DNA of 60,000 nt, from NCBI GenBank assembly GCA_030141605.1, contig JAQGDQ010000017.1, forward strand, positions 1,152,001-1,212,000, read 5' to 3'. Source of the stretch: Tubiluchus corallicola. Its lineage: Eukaryota > Priapulida > Priapulimorpha > Priapulimorphida > Tubiluchidae. Both the position numbers and the translations under genes were made by a program. The notes beneath the pieces are model-generated. The model was not told the origin of the DNA. It did not search any database and saw only the letters and a list, made by a program, of their open reading frames with translations. Each line of letters starts with the position of its first letter. The stretch's first letter is position 1. Positions 25,692 through 36,654 of this stretch are shown here, piece after piece.

Positions 25692-25912
25692 GTTGTTTTG
25701 ATTACAGCAGAGACAGGGAGACAGTGGCCATTCATTTAGAAAATGTTACATTTTTACTATTTGTCTTATACAATCAACTTGAACTTCTAACGAAGGGAGC
25801 CCTGTTACACCTTCATTTCATGCCCAATGGAGTGGAATTAGTTCCTCAGCTCAACAACCGGAATAAGGCACCTCTAAAGGAGCCTGCTTCACTAGCTGAA
25901 GCCATTTGGTGA
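25692..25912 (+). CDS. Unrecognised exon-like ORF
   Basis: Open after an acceptor-like TTTTGATTACAG and ending in a stop at 25912, with non-repetitive composition (hydrophobic FLLFVLYNQLELL, then HLHFMPNGVELVPQL). It might be a terminal exon or a chance ORF. An ATG at 25673 could also start it. No family recognised. Confidence 0.18.
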
Positions 25913-26134
25913 CTCTGGTACTCAAATGCGATTACAAAATCTGTCCAATTAATTCTGCAAAAAGAAGCGCAATCTGTATAACCTGTATAATCTGTAGTTT
26001 GTGAATTCAACCACAACCATCAAGAACTAAAAAATAATGACCTACTTGCGATATTGCAGAGCCTATAAATTACAAGAGCAAAACCGGCATATCATCACCG
26101 GACACCCAGTGTCAAAATTCTGCAACAGCCTGTT

Positions 26135-26146
26135 TGCGCAGGCGCA
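26135..26146. promoter_or_regulatory. NRF1-like motif TGCGCAGGCGCA
   Basis: This matches the palindromic NRF1 consensus (TGCGCATGCGCA) at 11 of 12 positions, inside a locally CpG-richer stretch. It lies 127 bp upstream of the start-like ATG at 26273. NRF1 sites mark housekeeping promoters in animals. Whether this one works is inference. Confidence 0.35.
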
Positions 26147-26272
26147 CGATCGAATATCGCCCTGTTTGATCTTTTCTTCAACAAATAGAATGTTTAACTT
26201 TTATTGAACGAATCGGCTTGAAGTCGAGCGAGATAAAACCGTTGTACGTTTACCGAGTGAAAATCACAGGAA

Positions 26273-26339
26273 ATGGGAGCAGAAAAGCTTCTGTTATTGG
26301 CTGTACTACGGAAAACAGACCGAAGAAAATCCGACAATT
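26273..26339 (+). CDS. Possible first exon, unrecognised
   Basis: An ATG in an AAA context opens MGAEKLLLLAVLRKTDRRKS and a few more residues. A GT donor (AATT|GTAAAG) follows at 26340, and the unspliced frame stops at 26377. A short hydrophobic stretch then basic residues could be a targeting signal. The main support is the NRF1-like motif upstream. No second exon was identified. Confidence 0.2.
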
Positions 26340-26963
26340 GTAAAGAGTTCTTTGCACTCAAGAACCTTAAAAGTTAAAAGCCAAAACTTGCTTTTACTAG
26401 AACGTAACATGGGTATAGAACGCTTCTCATGGGTATAGCAAGTCGTGCACGGTGATTTACAGTTATACGTTGTTGCAGGTACAAATGTTTTGGTCCATTA
26501 CCCCTTATATATTAGATATATAGCCCAATATATTAGACTGTAGCTCAACCTCTAGACTACTTTTTCTACTCTGACATTGTATAAGTGGAACTTGTTATGT
26601 ACACACGTCTCTGTTACATTTAAAATTTGACTTATAATTATACTGCTATCTTTTACTGACATTCTGGCTTTTCCTCGACTCAATATTGGACCAACAATGT
26701 ATGTATGCATTTTAGCTTTTTAGTGTAACGTAGTAATCTGTAGCACTTATTTTTCTTGCACTTATTTCAGTAGATTTGTAGATGTAGTAATTGTAGACTA
26801 TAGAAAATTTGTATTTTTTGCAGAATAAACTAACATAGATATGGGAACCCAACTTTGGTTTGAGCGTATACATTACATACGTAATATGTACAACATTGTA
26901 CATACACGTACAATACATATATATTTCGATAAGGTACACTAAGGTGTGCACAGTGCCAATACG

Positions 26964-27513
26964 CTTTAGAGTTGCCACCACTCCTGATTTGGCCCGGAAC
27001 CTCCTGAAATTCAGCCATACGTCCGTAGTTCGATCAGACTTTTGAAAAATTCTGAAATTCCTGATTTCGACTATATCAGATTAAAAATTAAATGGAAAAG
27101 ACGGAAATATAAACATGCTATTCAAACATTGCATAAGGCTTTAAACGGTTACATGTCTTCATCATTTAGCGCCGTCTATATTTTGCACCAACTTTTTCTG
27201 CAACGGCAAGCGCTGCAATGCAAGTATTCTTCCGGTTTAGGTATAATTCACTTACCATAAACAATCTATCTCAAGAAATCTTCAAAAAGTGAGAAATGTA
27301 TTGGGACTAGGGAGAGATTCCCAAATTTGATGCACTTTTTTAAGTTTCAGAGTTTTAGGGCTTTTTAGAGTCCAAAAGTCGAGAAATTAGTTTACTTTGT
27401 GGTTTAAATTTCTTGACTTTTGTTTCTGAAAAAGGCCTAAAATACAGGAAATGGGTTGGCTTCCAGTCCCCGACCCCCTAGCGTTTCGGTTCGTGACAAG
27501 GTGGCAACCCTAA
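26964..27513. mobile_element. Non-autonomous TIR element (GGGTTGCCACC ends)
   Basis: The left end CTTTAGAGTTGCCACC and right end GGTGGCAACCCTAA are inverted repeats about 550 bp apart. The short sequence TACG lies directly outside both (26960..26963 and 27514..27517), a possible 4-bp target duplication. The ORFs inside show no transposase. Confidence 0.6.
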
Positions 27514-27609
27514 TACGGTTAATGAAGATAAACGGGGTATGAACCCACAAGACGTGGAAGCCGTACATGTATCACCAACATGTTTGCACAACTACAGTAT
27601 ACTATAAAG

Positions 27610-28072
27610 TATAATATAAGAATAAGGGAAACATGTACAGGACTGTATGCAGGGGCGGAACTAGGGGGGGAGCGAGGGGGGGGTGCACGCCCCCCTGTCA
27701 AAATTTGCGCCACCCCTGCAAAATCGGACGAATAATTTTTTTTTGCAGTGAAAATTGCAGTTCGCATGTAATCATTTTCAATATGAATTAGAATTAGGTA
27801 AAAAAATGTTCGTTACGCCGTCCTACACACATGCTAATTATAGGCCTGCATGCAGTATAAAAGGGGTTAAAAATTGGCTTAACCATTATTTAACCACTTC
27901 GGATACCTCGCCCCCCCCCAGAAAATTTTTGCGCCCCCCCCCCCTGCTTGCCACATCTAGTTCCGGCCCTGACTGTATGTGCGGTCATTTGGCATTCTTT
28001 TGTTGTATCTTGATGTAATACCAATACCGTCCACGTGTGCGAAATAAAAAGGTTCTTATTCTTATTCTTACC
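27610..28072 (+). repeat. Repeat family G, copy interrupted by a MITE
   Basis: The left part (ACATGTACAGGACTGTATG) and right part (ACTGTATGTGCGGTCATTTG onward to the TTATTCTTATTCTTA tail) join to match 23605..23765 once the insert 27650..27971 is removed. Confidence 0.7.
27650..27971. mobile_element. hAT-like MITE with 8-bp target duplication
   Basis: A 322-bp insert has inverted ends CAGGGGCGGAACTAG and CTAGTTCCGGCCCTG, with G/C runs next to them. The flanking octamer ACTGTATG occurs at both 27642..27649 and 27972..27979, the 8-bp duplication typical of hAT transposition. It carries no transposase, so an autonomous hAT must have moved it. Confidence 0.82.
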
Positions 28073-28429
28073 AAAGGGAATTAGCCAAACCTAACCTCCT
28101 ACGCAGTGGATGACTCAACCCCACCGATAATCTCTTTAGCGGCAGTGCAATACGTTGAATCATTTAACAGAAATACAAGATGTAGGCAAGAATATGCTGG
28201 ATTACGGCTGTATTTCTTTACTGGTCTGCTTAGTCATTCCTATTTTGTTTCTGTCAATTAATTAAATAGTGCACAATAGGCTCTGCCTATATAAAGTGGT
28301 TCTATGTTTGTACATTTATCACTGATGATGACATCAGTAGTCTGTCAAACGTTTGGCATGTTTTTAACTATGTAAAATAAAAGTTTAAATAAAGATGTGT
28401 TGTTTTAAATGCAAACTACTGTACCTTTT

Positions 28430-28650
28430 CAAAAATTAAAAATACGATTTTTGTGAGTCAGTGGTGCACACTGGGAACGTGAGCCAGTGGTATTTTACCA
28501 GTTGATGCGAACACTGTAAATCACTAAGAATTTTCTTTGCTAATAAGTCTTCCAAACAGGTAAACGTAACCCTAAATAATATAACTTTGTGTCGAATGTT
28601 TTTGTGGATATACTTTAAGATTGCCCTTTCTTCCCTTTTAAGCAACTGGA
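28430..28650 (+). repeat. Repeat family B, internal fragment
   Basis: Matches the central part of the family: TCAGTGGTGCACACTGGGAA, GTATTTTACCAGTTG, AAGTCTTCCAAACAGGTAAA, ATAATATAACTTTGTG and CCCTTTCTTCCC. More diverged than the other copies. Confidence 0.5.
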
Positions 28651-29344
28651 GACAAAACAACTTTATGTCGTTTATATTTTACAAAAACCCAGTTGCCTAG
28701 TTCAACAATCGCTAATGACAGTAATTCCCACCTGAAAAAATCGAGTGCCCTAAAATAAAACAAAGCTAGTTGGTTAAGAAGCTGACAACAGACAGCAGTG
28801 CAAACTTGTAAAAAAATTTCTTTCACTTTTTGGAAGTGACTAATATCGTCTCTTTCAGTAACAAAAACAAGAAAATTGACAAACCTAGCTAGCGATTAGA
28901 GGTCTAATGTAGGAGTTTAATTAACACGGCTATCCGCGGGGAAACGAGACCAGCTCAGGTAAAAATGAAGCCATATAATTTTCTCCCGAAAGTCTTCCTT
29001 GCTTCACACACGATCAAATCCCTTTGGAGAAGCCAAACATGTGTAATTTGCAAGCTTGATAGGTCCAGCACTAAGACAACATGCTGGGCGTGATGCATGT
29101 GAAGGATTCGCATCAAAGCAAGGATAGATGGCACCTGGTAATAGAACGCTCTCTACTGCTTCATGGCATTCATAAAGAACACGGTAACGGAAACAGTAAT
29201 GGCAGCAGCTACGATCTCGCTAGGATACATAAGACACAAAGGACATTGGCAGATGTGGGGACAGTGTTGCTGACACTAATGACAATGGCAAAAGCAATCG
29301 TTAAATACAGGTGTAATAAAATATTTTTCTGGTAATTTTCACAC

Positions 29345-29470
29345 AGTTTGGCACTCTGCAAGCTGGAATTCAGCACTCAGTGGCTAAGGCTACTTGAAGT
29401 GGATAGTTGTGGCAAGACCGCAATCTGGCTGTTTATCAAGAAGGGTTCACGTAACTCTCTAAGACGAGAT
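29345..29470 (-). mobile_element. 5S-SINE, 3' fragment
   Basis: The minus strand reads CTTGATAAACAGCCAGATTG then CGGTCTTGCCACAAC and a CTGAGTGCTGAATTCCAGC tail, as in the copies at 5.1, 25.4 and 33.4 kb. The head is missing. Confidence 0.5.
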
Positions 29471-31362
29471 ACTTATGATACTTAAGACGAGGCGAATGTA
29501 TTTCAGCTCTTTTCTCATGTGAAAGCATTCCCTCTCAGCGAGAAATCAGAACTTGGCCTAAAAGTGCCAAGGAAGAAGCATTAACATTTTGCAGCTGCTG
29601 ATTGTAAGACAAAAGCAAATGACGTTTCAGCTATCATGCAATACTAGGCAACGACATTGACGAAAATAATCAGGAAAGTTCGTTCATTATGGCTGGATTT
29701 TCAGCATAGCCAATAGGTAAAGGCAGGAATATTTCAATTCTTCTGAAAATTTTATTACCAACTGGTTCAACGTACCCGATTTCCATCTTTATTAAGTATT
29801 TCATAAACGGATTCGTACATTCTTTCTCATGAACCCAAGATAAGCGAACTTACAAGAAAAATCATGCCCCCATACAACTTATAAGCAGTCAATAATACGA
29901 AGTATGACAATCTTTTTACATGTCATCGAAACTAAAAGCTTTGCTGTCAAGGCCTATTAGAGGAAGAACAAATTTATTCACACATTTCTAAAGGGAATCC
30001 CAATACGTTTAGTGATCGAAAATTTCTCAAGTTTTTTGCTTGATGGTTGACTTGTCCCAGCACGGGGCACTTCCCGTTAGTCTCAAAGGCTTATAACATT
30101 CATAATTTTCAAGTTTTTTCATAACACACGGTTTTTAAGTTACGCAAGTAGTGACGTATAAGTTGGTCAGAACAAAGGCAAGTATGACACCACCAAAGTG
30201 GTCTCGGTTTTCCAGAACCTAGTGTCACTTATTACTACATTAAGAAACGAGTTCTAAGCTCAAAAATGGCGTGGCACAAATTCCAAATAATGGTTATGCC
30301 TGGAAGGAGAAGCCAGAGCTGAAAAACTTCAAAAGATAATCAGCTTCGTAAATGAAGGGATTCCCCTGAGATCATAAATCAATTTAGTTATTCAAGAGTG
30401 GAGTTCCACGCTGTTTCACGTCAAGGGAATGCAAGAACTTGGAGACAACGCCAGGCCAGCGCAAAGCCAATTTATTGTCGCCACAGCATGATCGTCACAC
30501 TTCATCAAAAAGAAAATCAAATCAAGTACCAGTTGCTGCCAGTGCCACTCCTTTTTGGGCGGATTCTGGCTGACATTCATGAGTAGCAAGTTGCGGTTTA
30601 TTCTCGCAGGCCTTTGGTGCATCGGTCAACTCGAAATTGACCTCCTGCCATAATCTTGAAAATGAGTTATGAATCAAAATTAGTCAATTACTGATGCTAA
30701 AATTGAAGTTGGAAATTGAGATTAAGTACTGCCAACTACTAGGCGTTGTGTACTCCTTCCACAGTGTTGGATTTTTATTCTTCTGCTGGCGAGTTTTACA
30801 GTGCAGAGCAAAATATAACCAATTAGCGACAATGTGTACGAAAAAATAAACAAACTGGCCAACAATCCCAGCAGAAGTATAAAGATGTATAATTCTTTAT
30901 GTAAAACGAATGAGTTAGAACTTAGTTAATTAGTTAGAACTTGTACACGTGACTTGAATTCGATACTAGCAGCTGCCAACGCCAGGGTATACGTATATGT
31001 TATTCGTTAATATTTGCATACATGTGCAAGTCGCTAAATAGCCGTTGGTGCTGATGTTGTCTGTTATATGAGCGACGATTAATAAACCTTGTCTTTGTTT
31101 TTATTTCAGTGTCTAATGCACCAATTTTAACTGAGTAACACTTTGGGATGCTCATTGCTCACGTGGTTGTTGCAAATGCATCTTGTTGTAGCACTTCACC
31201 AGGTAAAACGGTAGTTCAAGAGATGTAGTGCTGTCTAGCAAACAAATCATCCCCATATACGAATGATTGACTGACTAACTGACTGATTGATTAACTGACT
31301 ATCTGATAAAGTGACAGCGTGAACGAAATTATACTAAAATGTATAATACCAAATGTACTATA

Positions 31363-31640
31363 CCATAATAATAATAACCTTTATTTACAGTCGACATTAA
31401 ATTCAACTGACAACACAAGCCAGCCATGAAGCTTTTATCACAGACCATCAATAGCAAGCTACATCTAGATAACAGACATTGTTATCACCCCACTTTTACC
31501 CTAAATACCATGCACCAGGCAGGGCAACAGCATGTATCATTTTTAAAGTCATTGGAACGACCCAGCCGCAGTATTGAACTCATGACCTCTGAAACGGAAA
31601 GATGACGCGTTACCACTAGACTAAATCATCTGGCACCAAA
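31363..31640 (-). mobile_element. tRNA-derived SINE
   Basis: On the minus strand a tRNA-like head has an A box (TAGTCTAGTGGTAACGCG) and B box (GAGTTCAATACTG). A body of about 200 bp follows, then the tail GTAAATAAAGGTTATTATTA TTAT (broken here at 20 bases). Head-body-tail order is that of a complete Pol III SINE. Confidence 0.75.
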
Positions 31641-31734
31641 AAGAAGCCATGCAAAGAAAATTCGTAAACAACAATATGACACAAGCTACGGTGTATAACA
31701 CATTCGTGCCACCTCTTAAAATATGAACCAGCTC

Positions 31735-31923
31735 TTATAGCGCGTTCAGACGTAGAGACTTCTCTCCCAAATTGTTGCGCAACTTCTCTCTCATGACGCG
31801 TTTAGACGTAGACACTTCTCTCGCAACTTGTTGTGCAACTTCTGTCTGAGAGTAAAGAGACATGTGTGAACGGCCTGCGCAGTAAGTTGCGAGAGAAGTC
31901 TCTACGTATGAACGTGCCATTAC
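31735..31923. mobile_element. Short palindromic MITE
   Basis: Ends GCGCGTTCAGACGTAGAGAC + TTCTCTC and GAGAGAAG + TCTCTACGTATGAACGTGCC are inverted repeats about 30 bp long around a 190-bp element. A half-copy of the same unit (GACGTAGACACTTCTCTCGC) is repeated inside. Confidence 0.75.
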
Positions 31924-32160
31924 ACACAACGTTCTCGCATAGAAACAAGAACACTTGCTCAAATTAACAACGACGCGGCAGTAATAATTAAGTCGTGCTC
32001 GCTACATGCTAGCCATGCTGACAGCTCGCCTTACAACTGTAACAACATTGTAGACATGAAGCGATTTTAATTAAAATCTCACGAAATAGAACCTAATGAA
32101 ACTGCATGAGCTACTGAAGATCTGCCCGCATTTGCCGCATTATCATCATAAATATTGACA

Positions 32161-32270
32161 CTCTAATGGCGTGTTCACACATCCACTGCGATGTCGAGTA
32201 TTTGCTAATCTATGTGAACGCTCACAAAGTGCTGATCTCCGTACTGCCAGTGTGTTAACGCAATAAGAGC
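32161..32270. mobile_element. Short MITE, related ends
   Basis: The left end CTCTAATGGCGTGTTCACAC and right end TGTGTTAACGCAATAAGAG are imperfect inverted repeats. The terminus resembles that of 31735..31923 (TAATGGCRYGTTCA). Confidence 0.45.
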
Positions 32271-32762
32271 AAGCCAGTAATAGCCCGAACAGAAGTTTTA
32301 TCTTAAATGTGTTTGAGCATACCCGAAGAGACGACACATAGGTTTGGGTAAGTAAACGGCTCATTTTGAGACAACACATCCAACTTATTCAAGTTAAAAA
32401 GTTTTCAAATTAATGCCAAGCCGAAACAAAACTAGCGTTACTGTTATTATCGCTCAATCTCCAATCGCTTCCGTTTCCGTTTCTTGATGTCGAAAAGCCT
32501 AAAGACGTTTAAACTTTAAAGAGCCACTTCTGTCAAACATTGCGCGACACGCGCCCTCATTCTGGAGCCGCCCCTGCCAATTTAGTTGAGTTTGATTGCC
32601 TAGTAGTATCAACAAAGTAATGTTTGCACAATAAACAAGCGCCGCGTGTAAAAACGAACGATTTTTTGAAAGAGAAAATAACCAAATTTTGTTGGAAAAG
32701 AGCAAAATAGAAAACCTAGTTAGTATCTCTTTCCTGCAAAGGCTGGCTTTGCAAATTACCTG

Positions 32763-32871
32763 TGCTATGAAGTAGTTTTCAGAAGCTCGCAGGTTGGCAG
32801 CATCATTATCTTTTTCTTGTTTTAGTTGCCGTAGCAACGCGCGCCGGAGAGAGGGGGACAAACCGAATCGA
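32763..32871 (-). CDS. Exon-like ORF, possible second exon after 39744..39757
   Basis: The minus strand after GTTTTATAG (32872) stays open to a donor CAG|GTAATT. It reads a charged, helix-prone segment (SPSLRRALLRQLKQEKDNDA, then NLRASENYFIAQ) and has no ATG. Entered in phase 2 it joins in frame to the tiny first exon candidate at 39757..39744. The link is inference: a 7-kb intron, and a phase match expected by chance one time in three. No family recognised. Confidence 0.3.
32825..32838. promoter_or_regulatory. RFX X-box (GTTGCCGTAGCAAC)
   Basis: A full match to the RFX consensus GTNRCC-N2-RGYAAC. In animals RFX factors use such sites close to the start of ciliary genes. A start-like ATG (32892, + strand) lies 54 bp downstream. 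The motif also overlaps the minus-strand exon candidate at 32763..32871, and both calls cannot easily be right. Confidence 0.5.
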
Positions 32872-32891
32872 CTATAAAACAGTGCTTAAAA

Positions 32892-32942
32892 ATGTCGGCT
32901 GAGGTCAAGTGCTTGAAACTGTTTCCCGCTTGCACTTTTTAA
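32892..32942 (+). CDS. Start-like ATG downstream of the X-box
   Basis: ATG in an AAAA context reads MSAEVKCLKLFPACTF then stop. If it is a first exon, GAG|GTCAAG at 32903/32904 could be the donor, leaving only MSAE. A TATAAAA-like sequence (about 32873) precedes it. No downstream exon was identified, so this is only a candidate transcription start. Confidence 0.2.
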   Translation: MSAEVKCLKLFPACTF

Positions 32943-33139
32943 AACCACTACTTTTCAATGCTCACAAACCGCCAGACTCTTGACCTATCTGCTAGCCTAA
33001 CTTCTGCTGACGAACACTTGGATGTTGGATAATCTGCTTGCTGGTCAGGCAGTCTGAATGCTCACAAGTCAGTTGCTTACACGTTTCCATGCAACCATCC
33101 ATCCAATTATTAGATACGCTAAAATTATGGAATTATTTT

Positions 33140-33445
33140 AAGGAGTGAGTGATATTAGCCGATAGGTCACAATGTGGACTCAGCAACCAAAGAATGCCAA
33201 ACCTGGTCAGTGACTGGCTGGGTAATTGCCAGATCTGATACTCGCCATACTGATACTGAACCGTCTATCTTGTTCAGGGAGGAATCAGGGATGTACTCAT
33301 ACCCAAACGTGATTGAGACACTTCTTACAGTTCATTGTTCCTCTCAGAGGACTAACCTTGCTGGACTAGGTTCCGATCCCGTCACAATTATCTACAATAA
33401 GCAGGCCCTGCCAGTGAATCTTGAATTCTCGCGTGCCAAATTCCA
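33140..33445 (+). mobile_element. 5S rRNA-derived SINE, copy 2
   Basis: The head CAAACCTGGTCAGTGACTGG + CTGGGTAATTGCCAGATCTG follows 5S rRNA box C spacing. The body ends AGGTTCCGATCCCGTCACAA and the tail is TAAGCAGGCCCTGCCAGTGA plus TTGAATTC. The overlapping 115-codon ORF is incidental. Confidence 0.65.
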
Positions 33446-34019
33446 TAAAACTGTAAGTTATGGCGAGTACACCTTGAACTGCTCGTTTCCTCGATTCATT
33501 TCAAATTCACGGAAGCATTAAAATACTTTTGAAAATTCGCAGATGACAAATGAACAGCATTAAACTTATGATTAAGCTAGCAAACAACTATGGCAAACAG
33601 TGTGTCTAAATAAACACAGCGGTGAGAAAATTAATCATCTTGAAAATCATTAACCATAACACTATTCTCAATGCAAACTGCACTATAAAGATGGACATAT
33701 ACTATACTGATTACTTTTGTATAACAGCTATAGTATAAAAAAATACCAGCTTAATGCTATTGTTCTCTTCCCGTGATGGAAGAGGTATCAAATGAGTTAT
33801 TTCAAGGTAACAGATTAAAGTTTTATTTTGAGTAACAGATTAAAGTTAACGCTAATGATTTAGGCCTTCATTTAGTTAACACACCACAAACGATTTCTAA
33901 CCAAAAATCGCAGCATTTTACAATACATGTAATCAAAGAAGGGATTTACCTATCATGAAGCCAATAGTAGAGATTTATCAAAATCACCACCTTCAATTTT
34001 AAATCATTACGGTATAAGG

Positions 34020-34285
34020 GATTTACCTGAGAGGTCATAGCATATGTTTAGCAACTAAAGTTAAGCACTTCTGGATCTGGCCAGTAGATGCATTGGTGAT
34101 GGCCAAGAACAGTTTAAATTGTCACTCTACCGAATTGATATTTCGCTTGTTGGCAGCTGTATAAATCAAACATGAAATGCTGCTGGTTCAGCATCTCATC
34201 TCAAATGATATCCTTTGACAGAGCTAGATTCTGGTCTTGCCACAACTACCAACATGCCATGCAGCTCTGTGCCGAGCTTAAAAAA
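34020..34285 (+). mobile_element. 5S rRNA-derived SINE, copy 3
   Basis: The head reads GCAACTAAAGTTAAGCACTT then GGATCTGGCCAGTAGATGCA + TTGGTGATGGCCAAG, close to 5S rRNA (GAAGCTAAGCAG ... CTTGGATGGGAGACCGCC). The 3' part has TAGATTCTGGTCTTGCCACA and a GCTCTGTGCCGAGC tail. This is the clearest 5S resemblance in the window. Confidence 0.65.
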
Positions 34286-34930
34286 TAACTAAATGAATGA
34301 CGGAGATAAAAAATGGTGAATTTACTAAAAATTTATTATCTTCTTTGCTATTCTCATTCGTACACTTGTTGTTTAAGGAAGTTTGTAAATGATGATGCAG
34401 TTACTGCCACTTAGTCAAAGAGACTATCATGTGTACACTGTACATGCACATTAATTTTTTTTCCTGTTTAGTATCAATTTGTCAAAATTATAAGAACAAA
34501 CTAGTGTATAATAGAAATCATCCTAATTGTTCTAAAGTTTGCACCTGGAAATAACATCTAGTAATTGATCTAGCATCTAGTAAAAAACCTGAGTAAATCT
34601 CGTCTATATTTCAAAAACAAACAGGTGCACAAATATAAAGGAAAAATATCTGCCACTTTGATCTGCGTGGCTCATTTCGCTGCATTTTTACCTGCTGCTA
34701 GAACTTCCTGAGGGACCAAATCATGGTGATGTTCTCACGTTTCACAAATTGCAGCAATTTCGTGCATGAAGTGCTTTGATGTTAGCCGACATATATGATA
34801 CCTGATCTCGAGTAAAAGCACGTATTAAACGGTAATATATCTAATGAGCCTCTACAAAGACCAATGTTAATATTTTGCAGCATACCCTGAACAACGAATT
34901 GCACAATCTTATGTTATGAAAAATTCACTT

Positions 34931-35058
34931 GGTGGTGATGGTCGCGGTGTCGGTGGTGGTGGTAGTAGTGGTAATAGTGGTAACAGTAGTGGTAGTGGTA
35001 TTGGTAGTGGTAGTGGTAGTGGTAGTAGTAGTAGTAGTAGCAGCAACAGCAGCAGTAG
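34931..35058. repeat. (GGT/AGT)n trinucleotide array
   Basis: Trinucleotide units graded from GGT through GGTAGT to AGTAGC/AACAGC. It reads as a poly-Val/poly-Ala ORF on the plus strand, which is an artefact. A 25-bp direct repeat (TTTATTTTACCTTTTTAAAA + CATTG) follows at 35066..35115. Confidence 0.9.
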
Positions 35059-36654
35059 TACATTGTTTATTTTACCTTTTTAAAACATTGATTTATTTTA
35101 CCTTTTTAAAACATTGACCATCATAATCCAAAGACAGACAATCAGTGTCAGTTCGAATAAAAATATACACAGTTCTGTGCAAATGCATCTGGAGCAAGCT
35201 AAACTATAAGTGCAACTAGAAATTCAAAACAAAAAAGATAAGCTGCGAACATACAATGCACTATGATAAAACTATACACAATCTCTAACTCATACACACA
35301 CTTTCAAGCAAGCACATACGTACGTACGCACGCATGCACGCACGCGCACACACACACACACAATTATAGCCTAATAAGGCCTAGGATAAACGAAATCATG
35401 ATTTGAATGAATAGCATCATGTGTGTAGTCAGATATTCCTAACTCCATTTCACTGTTATTCCCACGTAAATGGCAACAAGTCTTGCACATTCGTCACCAA
35501 AAACTTGACATGCCTGAGTTCCACCCCAATAAGCATGTACACTCTTGTTTGTGAAATATCCAAATTGATCAAAAACTGTCAAAACAAACTAAATATTAAT
35601 ATTGATAACCGCAAAAGTGAAGCATAAAAATTACGTACACAGAAACCTGAACATTTGAAGGTGCTTAATTCAGAGGCGTAGAACCCAATTACATAAAAGT
35701 GTCTATGTAAATCTCACATATAAGTATGTAGCATGGTACGATTTTAAACAGAGGCACAGGCCAAAAGAAGAACCACCACAAACTGCTGTGCTATCACATG
35801 CCGCATGAACTAGGATGGTGTATTTCTGACACAGTTCTCACTGTTAAATTGATGATAAATTAAAACTAAAATTAAATTGATGATAAATAATAACTAAAAC
35901 TTAAACTAATGATCAGTTAAAACGCCGATGATAAATTAAAACTAAAGTCCAAATTAGTGGCTTTTGATTTTTTACTAAGATTCTTCAGTATAGTAAAGAA
36001 AGCTTGAAGGCAGTAACACAACACTGACAATGTCGACGCTGCACATCATATTAAATAATGATGATGATGACGACAATAGCTACCACAAATGTTCAATGTG
36101 ATGATTTTTTACACAATTTTTAAAATGTTTTAGTTTGTAAGGCTAAAGAAGTAAAAGTGCATGAAATGTGCCTAAAGTAAAAACTGGATGGTTGACAACT
36201 GATCGCCAGATAATAGACAAGCCACCAGGGGGCGGGGAGGGGGTGGTGGAAACCTGAAACTCTAAAGAATAACGTTACTAGCAAATTTTGTTACGTTCAG
36301 GAAGAACTGACAGATACCAAAAATTCCTGGCAGAAGAGGGCTGTTATAGGAGCTTTGGAAGAAAACCTCAGGTTATGATTGCAACAGGTCTAGTGCTACC
36401 ACTGAGTTTGACATGAAACCATGCAAGTGGAAATTGATTTTGCTGCCACGTGTCTCTGAAGCAAAGCATGTTTAGTTTGCAACTAACTTAAACAGAGAGA
36501 TCAAGTCTATCCTTAATGGGCTAAACTGTACTGCGGGATGCACCTGAACCTAAGCGGGGCCATCCAGAGTTCAGTAAAGAGCCTACAAAAACGAAGAACA
36601 GTGCTTGTTGATCAGTGGACAATTGCAAACAATGCAAGATATTTAAAGCACACT

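Larger units (their letters stand above)
24954..32762. other. Repeat-dense stretch with weak exon candidates
   Basis: The only coding signals are weak (25692..25912 and 26273..26339). Repeats include 5S-SINE tails (25300..25440, 29345..29470), a TIR element (26964..27513), the nested hAT-like MITE (27650..27971) in a family G copy, a family B fragment (28430..28650), a tRNA-SINE (31363..31640) and two short MITEs (31735..31923, 32161..32270). A poly-G/C-rich patch around 27.67 and 27.91 kb belongs to the MITE ends. About 28.9..30.8 kb holds no repeat or exon that I can support. Confidence 0.4.

Noticed and set aside
28990-29240. Open, cysteine-containing minus-strand frame of about 66 codons
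   Set aside because: No ATG, no convincing splice borders and no recognisable motif.
33174-33521. 115-codon ORF
   Set aside because: Lies almost wholly in a 5S-derived SINE copy.
34929-35117. Poly-valine ORF
   Set aside because: Translation of the GGT/AGT array.
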